Assembly (NCBI GenBank): GCA_934385475.1
Contig: CAKRPS010000007.1
Coordinates: 1-64,000, forward strand
Length of the DNA stretch: 64,000 nt
Source of the DNA: an uncultured Lachnospiraceae bacterium
GTDB lineage: Bacteria > Bacillota > Clostridia > Lachnospirales > Lachnospiraceae
Direction: 5' to 3'
Made by a program: the position numbers and the translations under genes
In this document: in pieces, positions 1-8,260 of the stretch
How positions within the stretch are numbered: position 1 is the stretch's first letter
Layout of the letters: each line of letters opens with the position of its first letter
The notes under the pieces: generated by a model
Seen by the model: the letters and a program-made list of their open reading frames with translations, nothing else
Told to the model about the DNA's origin: nothing
Database searches by the model: none

Positions 1-6
1 AAGTCC

Positions 7-26
7 TACTTACCACTACTTACCAC
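7..26. repeat. Perfect 10-bp tandem duplication
   Basis: The 10-mer TACTTACCAC occurs twice back to back just downstream of the tRNA-Glu terminator. It is too short to assign a function. It may be the edge of a longer feature that begins outside the window. Confidence 0.4.
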
Positions 27-33
27 TTTTGCA

Positions 34-72
34 TAAAAAAATAACCTCTTCCGAAGCGAGGAATAGGCTATT
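34..72 (-). terminator. Rho-independent terminator of the tRNA-Glu gene
   Basis: On the minus strand a 13-bp stem (one mismatch and one G-U pair, arms at 60-72 and 40-52) encloses a 7-nt loop and is followed by a run of U at 34-39. It lies about 30 nt past the 3' end of the tRNA and would end its transcript. Confidence 0.8.
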
Positions 73-103
73 TTACTGGGTTGGGCTGTTATAAAACAGT
101 CAA

Positions 104-175
104 CAGCTTGTAGGGGAATCGAACCCCTGTTTCCGCCGTGAGAGGGCGGCGTCTTAACCGCTTGACCAACAAGCC
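104..175 (-). tRNA. tRNA-Glu (anticodon CTC)
   Basis: The minus strand folds as a complete cloverleaf. The acceptor stem pairs GGCTTGT (169-175) with ACAAGCT (105-111). The anticodon arm CCGCC/GGCGG encloses the loop CTCTCAC, giving anticodon CTC, which reads GAG (Glu). The T arm has GGTTCGATTCC within CAGGGG/CCCCT pairing. The 3' CCA is not encoded, since the bases after the discriminator read TTG, so it must be added after transcription. A promoter (195-223) and a terminator (34-72) flank it, so it is a single-gene unit. Confidence 0.93.
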
Positions 176-194
176 ATGTGCTTGGTACTTGACT

Positions 195-223
195 ATAATA
201 TTATATCTCTCACAAAAAAGCAA
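195..223 (-). promoter_or_regulatory. Sigma-A-type promoter of tRNA-Glu
   Basis: Minus strand: a -35 box TTGCTT (218-223), a 17-bp spacer and a -10 box TATTAT (195-200). The box lies about 20 bp upstream of the mature tRNA 5' end, as expected for a short-leader stable RNA promoter. Confidence 0.65.
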
Positions 224-367
224 GCCCTTTTTGAAATTTTTTTAAAAAATTTTCAAAATTCTACATATAATTAAAACAGTATGCAAAATTTCTATAATTT
301 CTTTCACCGTTTCCGGCTCTCTTTCGCATGATGTCCACGCACCACGCGAAGAACCTTCTTCTTACAA

Positions 368-1102
368 TTACAGCACTTTACTCAGGAAATCAATAGTTCT
401 TGGCTCTTTCGGATGATTGATCACCTCGTCCGGTGTTCCCTCTTCCACAATGTAACCGCCTTCCATAAAAATAACACGGCTTGCCACTTCTCTCGCAAAA
501 CCAATCTCATGTGTCACAACCACCATGGTCATGCCATCCCGTGCAAGTTCCTTCATAACAGCCAGTACCTCACCGACCATCTCAGGGTCCAATGCACTTG
601 TCGGCTCATCAAAAAGCATGATATCGGGATTCATCTCCAGCGCTCTTGCGATTGCCACACGCTGCTTCTGTCCACCGGAAAGCTGGCTCGGAAATGCCGT
701 TGCCTTATCAGAGAGTCCAACTCTCTCAAGAAGCTTCATAGCCTTGTTCTTCGCATCTTCCTTCGACATAGTCTTCAAATGTACAGGTGCCAGTGTCATA
801 TTCTTCAAAACAGTCAGGTGATTAAACAGGTTGAAATGCTGGAACACCATTCCGATGTTCTGTCTCACCTTGTTGATATTGGTATGCGGATCGGTCACAT
901 CCTGACCGTCAATAATAATCTGTCCTGCTGTCGCAGTCTCTAACTGGTTCAGGCAGCGGAGCAGTGTAGACTTTCCACTTCCGGAAGGTCCAAGCAGTAC
1001 TACCACTTCTCCCTCGGAGACCTCCAGGCTGATATCCTTCAAAACCTCTAGAGAGCCAAAATTCTTTTTCAGATTGCGAACGGAAATCTTGTTATCTGCC
1101 AC
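368..1102 (-). CDS. Polar amino acid ABC transporter, ATP-binding protein
   Basis: This 244-residue ATPase drives uptake of a polar amino acid through the partner permease encoded just upstream. Visible motifs are Walker [10 protein letters not shown] (38-46), the Q-loop FQ (86-87), the ABC signature LSGGQ (140-144), Walker [11 protein letters not shown] (162-171) and an H-loop VVTHE. It is collinear with the GlnQ/ArtP/GltL family, which usually runs about 240-250 residues. Translation starts at GTG (1100-1102) behind AAGGAGAG. This start lies inside the last codons of the permease gene (11-nt overlap), which suggests translational coupling. The family assignment is firm. The substrate (glutamine, arginine, cystine or another polar amino acid) cannot be read from the ATPase. 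Confidence 0.93.
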   Translation of the reverse strand: MADNKISVRNLKKNFGSLEVLKDISLEVSEGEVVVLLGPSGSGKSTLLRCLNQLETATAGQIIIDGQDVTDPHTNINKVRQNIGMVFQHFNLFNHLTVLKNMTLAPVHLKTMSKEDAKNKAMKLLERVGLSDKATAFPSQLSGGQKQRVAIARALEMNPDIMLFDEPTSALDPEMVGEVLAVMKELARDGMTMVVVTHEIGFAREVASRVIFMEGGYIVEEGTPDEVINHPKEPRTIDFLSKVL

Positions 1103-1760
1103 GGTTTACTCTCCTTTCAATATTCTTAGACACCTTGCTCAGGGTCACGATAACGATCATGTACATGACACCGATGATAGCCCATGTCTCAAGATTCTTA
1201 AAGGTGTTACCCATAATCGTCTTACCCACATTCGTAAGTTCCGGGAAGCCGATAACAGACAGGATAGAGGTATCTTTTAAGGTTATGATAAACTGATTGA
1301 TAATAGACGGGATCATTGTCTTGATCGCCTGTGGCACAACTACGAGAGCCATCGTTGAGCCATAGGAAAGTCCGAGACTTCTTCCCGCTTCCATCTGTCC
1401 ACGATCCACGCTCTGGATACCCGCACGGATAATCTCAGCCATATAAGCACCGCAGTTCATGGAAAGTGCGATCGTACCTGCCTGCAGCGCATTCAGACGA
1501 AAATCACTGAATCCAATTCCCTGAATTCCCGCCGGAACACCAAAATATATGAAATAGGCCAGTACGATAAGCGGCACACCTCTGACGGCATCCACATAGA
1601 CCGTTCCTATGCAATTCAATACTCTGTTATGCCCTACGTTCATCAGACCAAACACCATACCGATTATCATCGCAAACACAAGCGATAACAGAGTCAGCAG
1701 TAAGGTCTGTCCCAATGCACGTATCAGCATCGTTCCGTATGTCTGAACAATCATCCCCAT
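1092..1760 (-). CDS. Polar amino acid ABC transporter, permease
   Basis: This is the membrane subunit of the importer. It has about five hydrophobic segments, beginning with one near residues 10-40, and the cytoplasmic EAA loop [12 protein letters not shown] that docks on the ATPase. The family is HisM/GlnP-type (TIGR01726). A reading frame upstream allows a TTG start at 1775, but ATG at 1760 sits nine bases behind GGAG and gives 222 residues, the normal size, so I chose it. Only one permease gene is present, so the channel is presumably a homodimer. It lies between the binding protein and the ATPase in one operon. A hairpin at 1810-1836 separates it from the binding-protein gene. Confidence 0.92.
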   Translation of the reverse strand: MGMIVQTYGTMLIRALGQTLLLTLLSLVFAMIIGMVFGLMNVGHNRVLNCIGTVYVDAVRGVPLIVLAYFIYFGVPAGIQGIGFSDFRLNALQAGTIALSMNCGAYMAEIIRAGIQSVDRGQMEAGRSLGLSYGSTMALVVVPQAIKTMIPSIINQFIITLKDTSILSVIGFPELTNVGKTIMGNTFKNLETWAIIGVMYMIVIVTLSKVSKNIERRVNRGR

Positions 1761-1809
1761 AAAACATATCTCCAATTCTAAAGTCTAATCTGTCCGATAC
1801 ACTAAAATC

Positions 1810-1836
1810 TCCGGAGTGCCCCTGAGACACTCCGGA
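1810..1836 (-). other. Intercistronic hairpin between binding protein and permease
   Basis: A perfect 9-bp stem, TCCGGAGTG/CACTCCGGA, encloses a 9-nt loop in the 113-nt gap. Only a weak T tract (GATTTTAG) follows. It is more likely an mRNA-stabilising or partial-termination hairpin, giving more binding protein than permease, than a full terminator. Confidence 0.6.
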
Positions 1837-1873
1837 TAAAAGTGTTCACTATGCTATTATCGCAGATATCTCA

Positions 1874-2770
1874 TTATTTCTCAAGATATTTTGCAATGAT
1901 TTCATCATACTTGCCGTTTGCCTTGATATCAGCAAGACCAGCATTGAACATATCCAGAAGTTTCTGGTTGTCTGCGTTCATGATAGCGAATCCGTAAGGT
2001 GCACCATCGCTCTCCATTCCATCCGGAATCTCCAGTGCAAGGTTACCTGTCTTGATAGAGTCTGCCATGATCGGAGTATCCTCTACACATGCAGCGGAGT
2101 TACCAAGAATAACATCCTGATACATGGTCGGTGAATCCTCGAATACAGTGGTTGTAAATCCATACTTATCCTTCAGGCTCTCTGCAAAATCAGCACCTGC
2201 AGTACCGTTCTTTACGGCAACATTCTTACCCTTGAGGTCCTCAAAGCTCTTGATGTCGCTTCCTTCCGGAACTACAAAAGTCTGTGTTGCATCATAGTAA
2301 CCGTCTGAGAAAATCCAGCCGGAATCAATTCTTTCCTGTTTGATCGTAGCGCCTGCGATCAGACCGTCTGCCTGACCAGCCTGTACTGCTGCTACCGCTG
2401 CATCCCATCCAAGGCTCTGAAGTTCATACTTGAATCCCTGATCCTCTGCAATTGCTGCCAGTACGTCTACATCGATACCAACGAAGTCTCCGTTCTCATC
2501 TGTGAACTCAAAAGGACGGAATACAGTATCTGTTGCGATAATCCATACCTTGTCATCATCGGCTGCTGCCGTATCATCTGCTGCCTCTGTGGTGTCTGCA
2601 GCAGCATCCTCTGTAGTCTCCTGCGCTGCGCTGACATCGGCTGCAGCTTCTTCTGTTGCTGCATCCTCTGTTGCTGCGGGTTCTGTTGTAGTTGTGTCTG
2701 CGCTGCTGCCGCATGCTGTCATAGAAAATACCATGCATCCGATCAGAGCCATTGCTGCTAATTTCTTCAT
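1874..2770 (-). CDS. Polar amino acid ABC transporter, substrate-binding lipoprotein
   Basis: This 298-residue extracellular receptor captures the amino acid for the importer encoded downstream. The ATG at 2770 sits behind GGAGAGG and begins a lipoprotein signal peptide ending SMTAC, with the lipid-modified cysteine at about residue 20. A linker of roughly 50 residues rich in Ala, Thr, Asp and Glu follows. The remainder is a type-2 periplasmic-binding fold of the SBP_bac_3 family, with typical blocks such as PFEFTDENGDFVGIDVD and GTAGADFAESLKDKYG. A longer frame starting at 2809 adds a lysine-rich extension that would spoil the signal peptide. The gene is first in the operon, with a strong promoter and a leader hairpin. 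The ligand is not determined. Confidence 0.93.
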   Translation of the reverse strand: MKKLAAMALIGCMVFSMTACGSSADTTTTEPAATEDAATEEAAADVSAAQETTEDAAADTTEAADDTAAADDDKVWIIATDTVFRPFEFTDENGDFVGIDVDVLAAIAEDQGFKYELQSLGWDAAVAAVQAGQADGLIAGATIKQERIDSGWIFSDGYYDATQTFVVPEGSDIKSFEDLKGKNVAVKNGTAGADFAESLKDKYGFTTTVFEDSPTMYQDVILGNSAACVEDTPIMADSIKTGNLALEIPDGMESDGAPYGFAIMNADNQKLLDMFNAGLADIKANGKYDEIIAKYLEK

Positions 2771-2809
2771 AATATCCTCTCCTTTTTTAAGCTTTCGCTT
2801 TTTTAACAT

Positions 2810-2840
2810 AAAAGACGGTGTATTATCCCATTACACCGCC
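2810..2840 (-). promoter_or_regulatory. Leader hairpin resembling an attenuator
   Basis: Within the roughly 80-nt leader of the ABC operon, arms at 2832-2840 and 2814-2822 pair (eight pairs, one mismatch) around a 9-nt loop. UUUU (2810-2813) follows on the minus strand. It lies between the promoter and the first gene, so it could partially terminate transcription. I do not see an alternative antiterminator fold or a leader peptide. Confidence 0.45.
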
Positions 2841-2857
2841 CTTGATGCTTCGTAAAC

Positions 2858-2886
2858 AGTATATGTATTTTCTCATTTCTTGTCAA
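2858..2886 (-). promoter_or_regulatory. Strong sigma-A promoter of the amino acid ABC operon
   Basis: Minus strand: consensus -35 TTGACA (2881-2886), a 17-bp spacer and -10 TATACT (2858-2863). The predicted start is near 2851, about 80 nt before the ATG of the binding-protein gene. Confidence 0.85.
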
Positions 2887-2903
2887 GGGATAATTGTATA
2901 CAA

Positions 2904-3014
2904 AAATACAGCGACTATTCAGAGCCATGTAGACATTAGTGCCTGTTCATGCTCGCATGACAGCAGGCACGGATGTCTATATGGCGAATACGTTTCTGAA
3001 TAGCCACTGTATTT
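2904..3014. repeat. 111-bp imperfect palindrome
   Basis: The whole interval folds on itself. The outer arms AAATACAG/CTGTATTT are followed by near-identical arms at 2912-2923 and 2994-3006, then by a 22-nt inner arm (2924-2945) pairing with 2964-2985. The tip carries CATGC/GCATG. A short asymmetric bulge lies at about 2986-2993. On the minus strand the stem ends in TATTTTTG, so it could terminate the polC operon. It lies between the cytidylate-kinase-like gene and the ABC promoter. Its length and closeness to perfect pairing exceed those of an ordinary terminator and suggest a palindromic repeat family. Confidence 0.8.
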
Positions 3015-3024
3015 ATATTCCTGG

Positions 3025-3615
3025 CTACATATTCTCGGCCGCAGCCAGAATGATGCTTACCGCCTTGTCGATCCCCAGTTTCTCTGTGTTCAGGGTCAGA
3101 TCATAATTTCTGGCATCCCCGTACACACGGTTCGTATAATACTCGCAGTACTTCTTTCTCGCCTTATCCACTGCCTTGACATCATTTACCACCTGATCTG
3201 CAGGCACCTGATCCATCAGGCCTCTCATACGCTTTACTCTCCACTCAAATCCGGCATGGATAAACACGTTGAGGCAGTGATCAAACTCTTTCAGGATATA
3301 ATCGCCGTTACGTCCGACGATCACACAGTTTTCTTTGTTTGCCAGTTCCCGGATCGCATCCCGCTGTGCTTTCCACAGTTCTTCCTCCAAAGGTTTGTTG
3401 TAAAAATCAAACAGACTCTGTGCAAATCCAAAGTTTTTGGGCACACGCTCATCCCACTTCCGCACCTGGCCCGGGTCCAGATTCGAGCCTGCCATCGCGG
3501 TTTTCAGGATAATATCCTTGTCATAATATTCAATACCGAGCTGCTTCGCAACCTTTCTTCCGATCTCGGCACCACCCGCGCCGAACTCTCTTCCTATTGT
3601 AATAATCTTTCTCAT
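3025..3615 (-). CDS. Cytidylate kinase-like family protein
   Basis: This 196-residue P-loop protein belongs to the cytidylate-kinase-like family (PF13189). The N-terminal nucleotide-binding loop reads GREFGAGGAEIG (residues 8-19), and basic residues follow in RVKRMRGLM and KARKKYCEYYTNR, as in NMP-kinase lid regions. The family is common in Clostridia but its true substrate is mostly untested, so CMP kinase activity is only an inference. The ATG follows GGAGGAAACGGTT. The gene begins 17 nt after the polC stop codon and is probably the last gene of that transcript. A large palindrome that may act as terminator follows. Confidence 0.85.
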   Translation of the reverse strand: MRKIITIGREFGAGGAEIGRKVAKQLGIEYYDKDIILKTAMAGSNLDPGQVRKWDERVPKNFGFAQSLFDFYNKPLEEELWKAQRDAIRELANKENCVIVGRNGDYILKEFDHCLNVFIHAGFEWRVKRMRGLMDQVPADQVVNDVKAVDKARKKYCEYYTNRVYGDARNYDLTLNTEKLGIDKAVSIILAAAENM

Positions 3616-3632
3616 AACCGTTTCCTCCTTTT

Positions 3633-6600
3633 TTATGACACTGCAAAATCAAACAAACTGATCTGATTCGACTCCGGAAGATTTCCCAGAAGTCCGAGAC
3701 TGCTCATCAGCTCCACGATCGTCTTCGATGCCTTCGTTCTCTCCCGGAAATCATCCTTGCTCAGGAAAGGACCGTCCTTTGCCGCCTCCACGATCGCGTC
3801 CGCCGCCTTTTCACCAAGACCATCAATACTGTTCAATGACGGCATCAGTTTGCCATCAACCACCTGAAAAAGTCTTGACTGCGCGGTAAAAATATCGATC
3901 GGCACAAAATCAAAGCCTCTGGCATACATTTCCTGCACGATCTTCATGTCTTTATAAGCATTCTGCTCCTTCTGTGACAGGGATTCGCTTCTTCTGTTAT
4001 AATCATCCATCACATTTTCCAGATGACGCTGTCCCTGACACATCAGCTCATAGGAAAATGCCGAAGCACGGATACTGAAATATGCCGCGTAGTAAGCAAG
4101 CGGATAATTGACCTTACAGTACGCAATACGCCATGCCATCATGACATAGGCTGCCGCATGGGCCTTCGGGAACATGTACTTGATCTTCTTGCACGATCCA
4201 ATATACCAGTCCGGCACATCCTGTTCCTTCATGGCGTCGATCCACTCCGGCTTGAGACCCTTTCCTTTTCGCACACTCTCCATGATCGTGAAAGAGAGCG
4301 CCGGGTCCACTCCTTTCTGGATCAGATAGATCATAATATCATCTCTACAACATATTGCTGTAGAAATCGTAGCCTTTCCCTCTTCGATCAGCGTCTGTGC
4401 ATTGCCCAGCCACACGTCTGTTCCGTGGGAAAGTCCTGATATCCGCACCAGATCCGTAAAGCACTTTGGCTTTGCGTCAATTACCATCTGGATAACGAAA
4501 TCCGTTCCAAACTCCGGTATTCCAAGGCTGCCAATCTTGCACCCGCCGATCTGGTCCGGCGTGATCCCAAGTGCCTCCGTGGACTGAAAAAGACTCATGA
4601 CCTGCTTGTCGTCCAGCGGGATGGTGACCGGATCAATTCCTGTCATATCCTGCAGCATACGGATCATGGTCGGATCATCGTGTCCCAGAATATCCAGCTT
4701 CAAAAGGTTGTGGTCGATCGAATGGTAGTCAAAATGCGTCGTGACCGTCTCCGTGGTCATATCGTTCGCCGGATGCTGCACCGGAGTAAAGGAATTGATG
4801 TCCTCCCCCACCGGCAGTACCACGATACCGCCCGGATGCTGTCCTGTGCTTCTCCGGATTCCGGTACAGCCCGTTACGATCCGGTTGATCTCGCACACCC
4901 TCTTGTGTTTTCCTCTCTCTTCATAGTAGTTCTTGACATATCCGAAGGCCGTCTTGTCCGCAAGCGTTCCGATCGTACCTGCCCGGAATGTCTGACCATA
5001 TCCAAAAATAACCTCTGTATATTTATGTGCCTTACTCTGATACTCTCCCGAGAAATTCAGGTCGATATCCGGTTCCTTATCTCCTTTAAATCCAAGGAAA
5101 GTCTCAAACGGAATATCAAAGCCCTCCTTGCGCAACGGCTCTCCGCAGACCGGACAGTTCTTATCCGGCATATCACAACCGGCACCACCTCCGTACGCCT
5201 TTACCTCCTCCGAATCAAAATCATAATAATGACAGTTTGGACACAGATAGTGCGGACTTAAAGAGTTAACCTCCGTAATTCCCGCCATATTGGCCACAAA
5301 GGAACTTCCGACCGATCCTCGCGATCCAACCAGATAGCCATCCTCCACAGACTTCCACACCAGCTTCTGCGCAATGATGTACATTACGGCAAAACCATTG
5401 GAAATAATCGAGTGAAGTTCTTTCTTCAGACGGTCCTCCACGATCTGCGGAAGCTCGTCACCGTACAGCTCATGTGCCCTGTTGTAACAGATATCGGTAA
5501 GAAGCTGGTCGCTGTTCTCTATGACCGGCGGACATTTGTCCGGCCGCACCGGCGACATTGACTCGATCATATCTGCGATCAGGTTGGTGTTGGTGATGAC
5601 CACTTCCTCCGCCTTGTCGCTTCCGAGGTACATAAACTCTTCCAGCATCTCCTCCGTCGTCCTCAGATACAGCGGCGCCTGGTTATCCGCATCCGGAAAG
5701 CCCTGGCCTGCCATGATAATTCTCCGGTAGATTTCATCCTCCGGATTCAGGAAATGCACATCACAGGTTGCAACCACCGGCTTGTGGAACTGTTCTCCCA
5801 GCCGCACGATCTTCCGGTTCATCTCCTTCAGATCCTCCTCCGACTGGATGTTTTCATGCTTCTCTGACTCGATCATGAAGCGGTTGTTGCCAAGCGGCTG
5901 AATCTCCAGATAATCATAGAAATTCACCAGTCTTGCAATCTCGGTTTCCGCCTTTCCGTCAAGCAGTGCACGGTACAGTTCTCCCGCCTCACAGGCACTT
6001 CCCACGATCAGGCCCTCCCGGTACTGATTCAGGATACTCTTGGGAATACGGGGTCTTCGCGCAAAATAAGTAAGATGGGACATGGAAACCAGGCGATACA
6101 GATTCATTCGTCCCACATTGTTCTTTGCCAGAATGATGACATGGTAGGTCGGCAGCCTGCGGATCACATCCGGACTTGACTTTCCCTTTTCATTGATCTG
6201 GGAAAGTGTCGTGATGCCATCCTTCTCCATCATCACAATAAATTTCACAAATATCTCCGCAGTAGCCTCCGCATCATCCACCGCACGGTGATGATTTTCG
6301 AGCGATACGCCCAGTGTTTTGGCAACCGCATCCAGCGTATGTTTAGCCTGTGCCGGAAGCATGACACGCGATATTCCGACTGTATCGATGTATGTAAAAT
6401 CATGCTCTATCCCCTGCCTGTTGCAGTTTTCCTTGATAAAGCTCATATCGAATTCCGCATTGTGCGCCACAAGCATACAGCCCTTGCAGAACTCCATAAA
6501 TTTCGGCAGCACTACCTCTATCGTCTCTGCTCCCACCACCATATCATCGGTGATACTTGTCAGTTTCTCAATCCGGAAGGGAATCGGAACCTGCGGGTTC

Positions 6601-8246
6601 ACAAAGGTCGAGAAACGGTCTACGATCCTTCCCTCCGATACCTTGACCGCACCGATTTCGATGATACGGTTCTCAACCGGTGAAAAACCGGTTGTCTCTA
6701 TATCAAACACGACAAAATCCTGTTTGAAATCCTGTCCCTTTTCATTGGTTGCGATCTGGTGAAGGTCATCTACCAGATATCCCTCCACGCCGTAGATCAC
6801 CTTGAAGAAATCCTGCTTGTCGGGATTCTCATCTCCCGCTTCCTGTCTCTTTTTCTTTTCTTCCTTCCACAGATCCTCCCAGACATGGTTCGCATCCGGG
6901 AAAGACTGTACAACGCCATGATCTGTGATGGCAATTGCGGGATGCCCCCACTTGTACGCTCTTTTGACGATGTCTTTTGCCTCGGATACCCCGTCCATAT
7001 CGCTCATCTTCGTATGGCAGTGAAGCTCCACACGTTTGCGCGCACTGGTATCCATCCGGGAAATCGTAAAATCCGGGATCTTCTTGATTCCGGATACAGA
7101 ACTGATCGACAGCTCATGATCAAACCGGTCCATTGTCGGCATTCCCAGAATCTTGATAAAGGCTCCGGGCTTGATATTCTCCGTCACCTCTGCCACCTGG
7201 TCATTATGTACAAACAATTTGATCGTCATCGTATCCGAATAGTCTGTGACGTCAAATATAAGAATTGTCTTTTCGTTTTTGATCTCTCTTTTATCAATAT
7301 TGAGGACTTTGCCGCGGATAACCACCTCACCCACTTCGCCCACAATCTCCTCAATGGGCATTGCATCTCCCTCGAAATCCTTTCCAAACAGCACATCGGG
7401 ATTGTCTGAACGCTTGAGTGCCCGCCGAAAATCCTGACGGTCTCCCTTTTTGTTCCATTTTCCCTTTGCAGCGGGCTGGCTCTCCTGCATCGCCGCACCG
7501 GCAGCCGCCTCCTGCATCGCCGCCTCCTGCGCTGCAAGCTGCTGTGCCTGCTCCTGTGCATACCGGTCTGCTTCCTCCTGGCTGAAGCCGTCTGCTGCCC
7601 CCTGTTCCGGACTGCCAGCCGTCTGCTGCCAGCCAAAAGCATTTGCAGCCTTAACAGGCGTTGCATAACCGGCTCTTGCCGCAATCTGCGCTACCTGCAT
7701 GGCAAGCTTCTGTTCATCCTCTTTCCGGAACCTGCCTTCTTCCCGTTCCTTATAGGCCACTCTGGCCTCAAGAGGAAATCCGCATCTTTCCTGAAATATT
7801 TTCTCCAGAATCCGGATCAATTCCTCCGTCTTGCTTCTTCCCAGCACAGAGTCTTCCACAATTAACAACATTTTGTTGTTTTCTTCAAACTCTATATCCG
7901 CCTTTTTGAAAAGATTGTATTCTACCGGGGAGTACTCCCGAAGCTCCAGCAGAATACTCTCCCGGTAGGCATCCATAAGCTTGGCCGGATCATACTGCGC
8001 GGAAAGCCTGAAATGCTCGTATATTTTGATCACCATGGAAGCATTCGGGAAAAACTGCTTCTTGATCTCCTGCTCTACCTTGAGCACCAGCATTTTCTGG
8101 ATCAGATGCTCTGACATAATATAGATCCGCAGAAAATCCTTCCGCTTCGTGGAAGTTACTCTCTCCACTGTCACCTGCTCAAACAGCTCTTTCTCCGCAC
8201 TATCCAGTTGTAAGGTTGGAAATACTTCAAAAAACTTTTTGCTCAT
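3633..8246 (-). CDS. polC: DNA polymerase III subunit alpha, PolC type
   Basis: This is the main replicative polymerase of low-GC Gram-positive bacteria, 1537 residues. In order it shows an N-terminal domain (1-185), an Ala/Gln/Glu-rich linker (about 200-262), an OB fold (305-395), a PHP domain starting RVELHCHTKMSDMDG (405-419), and an inserted 3'-5' proofreading exonuclease (511-670) with Exo I FDIETTG, Exo II AHNAEFD and Exo III HHRAVDDAE. The split PHP domain resumes at about 700. The polymerase core carries GSRGSVGSSFVA (974-985), a zinc-binding CPNC...CPVC knot (1002-1034) and the catalytic block PDIDLNFSGEYQ (1059-1070). The proofreading motifs are intact. It starts 14 nt after ispG, so it is in the same transcript, and feeds into the cytidylate-kinase-like gene. 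Confidence 0.98.
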   Translation of the reverse strand: MSKKFFEVFPTLQLDSAEKELFEQVTVERVTSTKRKDFLRIYIMSEHLIQKMLVLKVEQEIKKQFFPNASMVIKIYEHFRLSAQYDPAKLMDAYRESILLELREYSPVEYNLFKKADIEFEENNKMLLIVEDSVLGRSKTEELIRILEKIFQERCGFPLEARVAYKEREEGRFRKEDEQKLAMQVAQIAARAGYATPVKAANAFGWQQTAGSPEQGAADGFSQEEADRYAQEQAQQLAAQEAAMQEAAAGAAMQESQPAAKGKWNKKGDRQDFRRALKRSDNPDVLFGKDFEGDAMPIEEIVGEVGEVVIRGKVLNIDKREIKNEKTILIFDVTDYSDTMTIKLFVHNDQVAEVTENIKPGAFIKILGMPTMDRFDHELSISSVSGIKKIPDFTISRMDTSARKRVELHCHTKMSDMDGVSEAKDIVKRAYKWGHPAIAITDHGVVQSFPDANHVWEDLWKEEKKKRQEAGDENPDKQDFFKVIYGVEGYLVDDLHQIATNEKGQDFKQDFVVFDIETTGFSPVENRIIEIGAVKVSEGRIVDRFSTFVNPQVPIPFRIEKLTSITDDMVVGAETIEVVLPKFMEFCKGCMLVAHNAEFDMSFIKENCNRQGIEHDFTYIDTVGISRVMLPAQAKHTLDAVAKTLGVSLENHHRAVDDAEATAEIFVKFIVMMEKDGITTLSQINEKGKSSPDVIRRLPTYHVIILAKNNVGRMNLYRLVSMSHLTYFARRPRIPKSILNQYREGLIVGSACEAGELYRALLDGKAETEIARLVNFYDYLEIQPLGNNRFMIESEKHENIQSEEDLKEMNRKIVRLGEQFHKPVVATCDVHFLNPEDEIYRRIIMAGQGFPDADNQAPLYLRTTEEMLEEFMYLGSDKAEEVVITNTNLIADMIESMSPVRPDKCPPVIENSDQLLTDICYNRAHELYGDELPQIVEDRLKKELHSIISNGFAVMYIIAQKLVWKSVEDGYLVGSRGSVGSSFVANMAGITEVNSLSPHYLCPNCHYYDFDSEEVKAYGGGAGCDMPDKNCPVCGEPLRKEGFDIPFETFLGFKGDKEPDIDLNFSGEYQSKAHKYTEVIFGYGQTFRAGTIGTLADKTAFGYVKNYYEERGKHKRVCEINRIVTGCTGIRRSTGQHPGGIVVLPVGEDINSFTPVQHPANDMTTETVTTHFDYHSIDHNLLKLDILGHDDPTMIRMLQDMTGIDPVTIPLDDKQVMSLFQSTEALGITPDQIGGCKIGSLGIPEFGTDFVIQMVIDAKPKCFTDLVRISGLSHGTDVWLGNAQTLIEEGKATISTAICCRDDIMIYLIQKGVDPALSFTIMESVRKGKGLKPEWIDAMKEQDVPDWYIGSCKKIKYMFPKAHAAAYVMMAWRIAYCKVNYPLAYYAAYFSIRASAFSYELMCQGQRHLENVMDDYNRRSESLSQKEQNAYKDMKIVQEMYARGFDFVPIDIFTAQSRLFQVVDGKLMPSLNSIDGLGEKAADAIVEAAKDGPFLSKDDFRERTKASKTIVELMSSLGLLGNLPESNQISLFDFAVS

Positions 8247-8260
8247 CTGCTCTTCTCTTA

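Noticed and set aside
2818..3003. 61-residue ORF in the gap upstream of the ABC operon
   Set aside because: It runs through the promoter and the palindrome on the opposite strand and has no ribosome site.
4680..5261. 193-residue plus-strand frame inside polC
   Set aside because: It lies opposite the conserved catalytic core of PolC, which must be coding on the minus strand.
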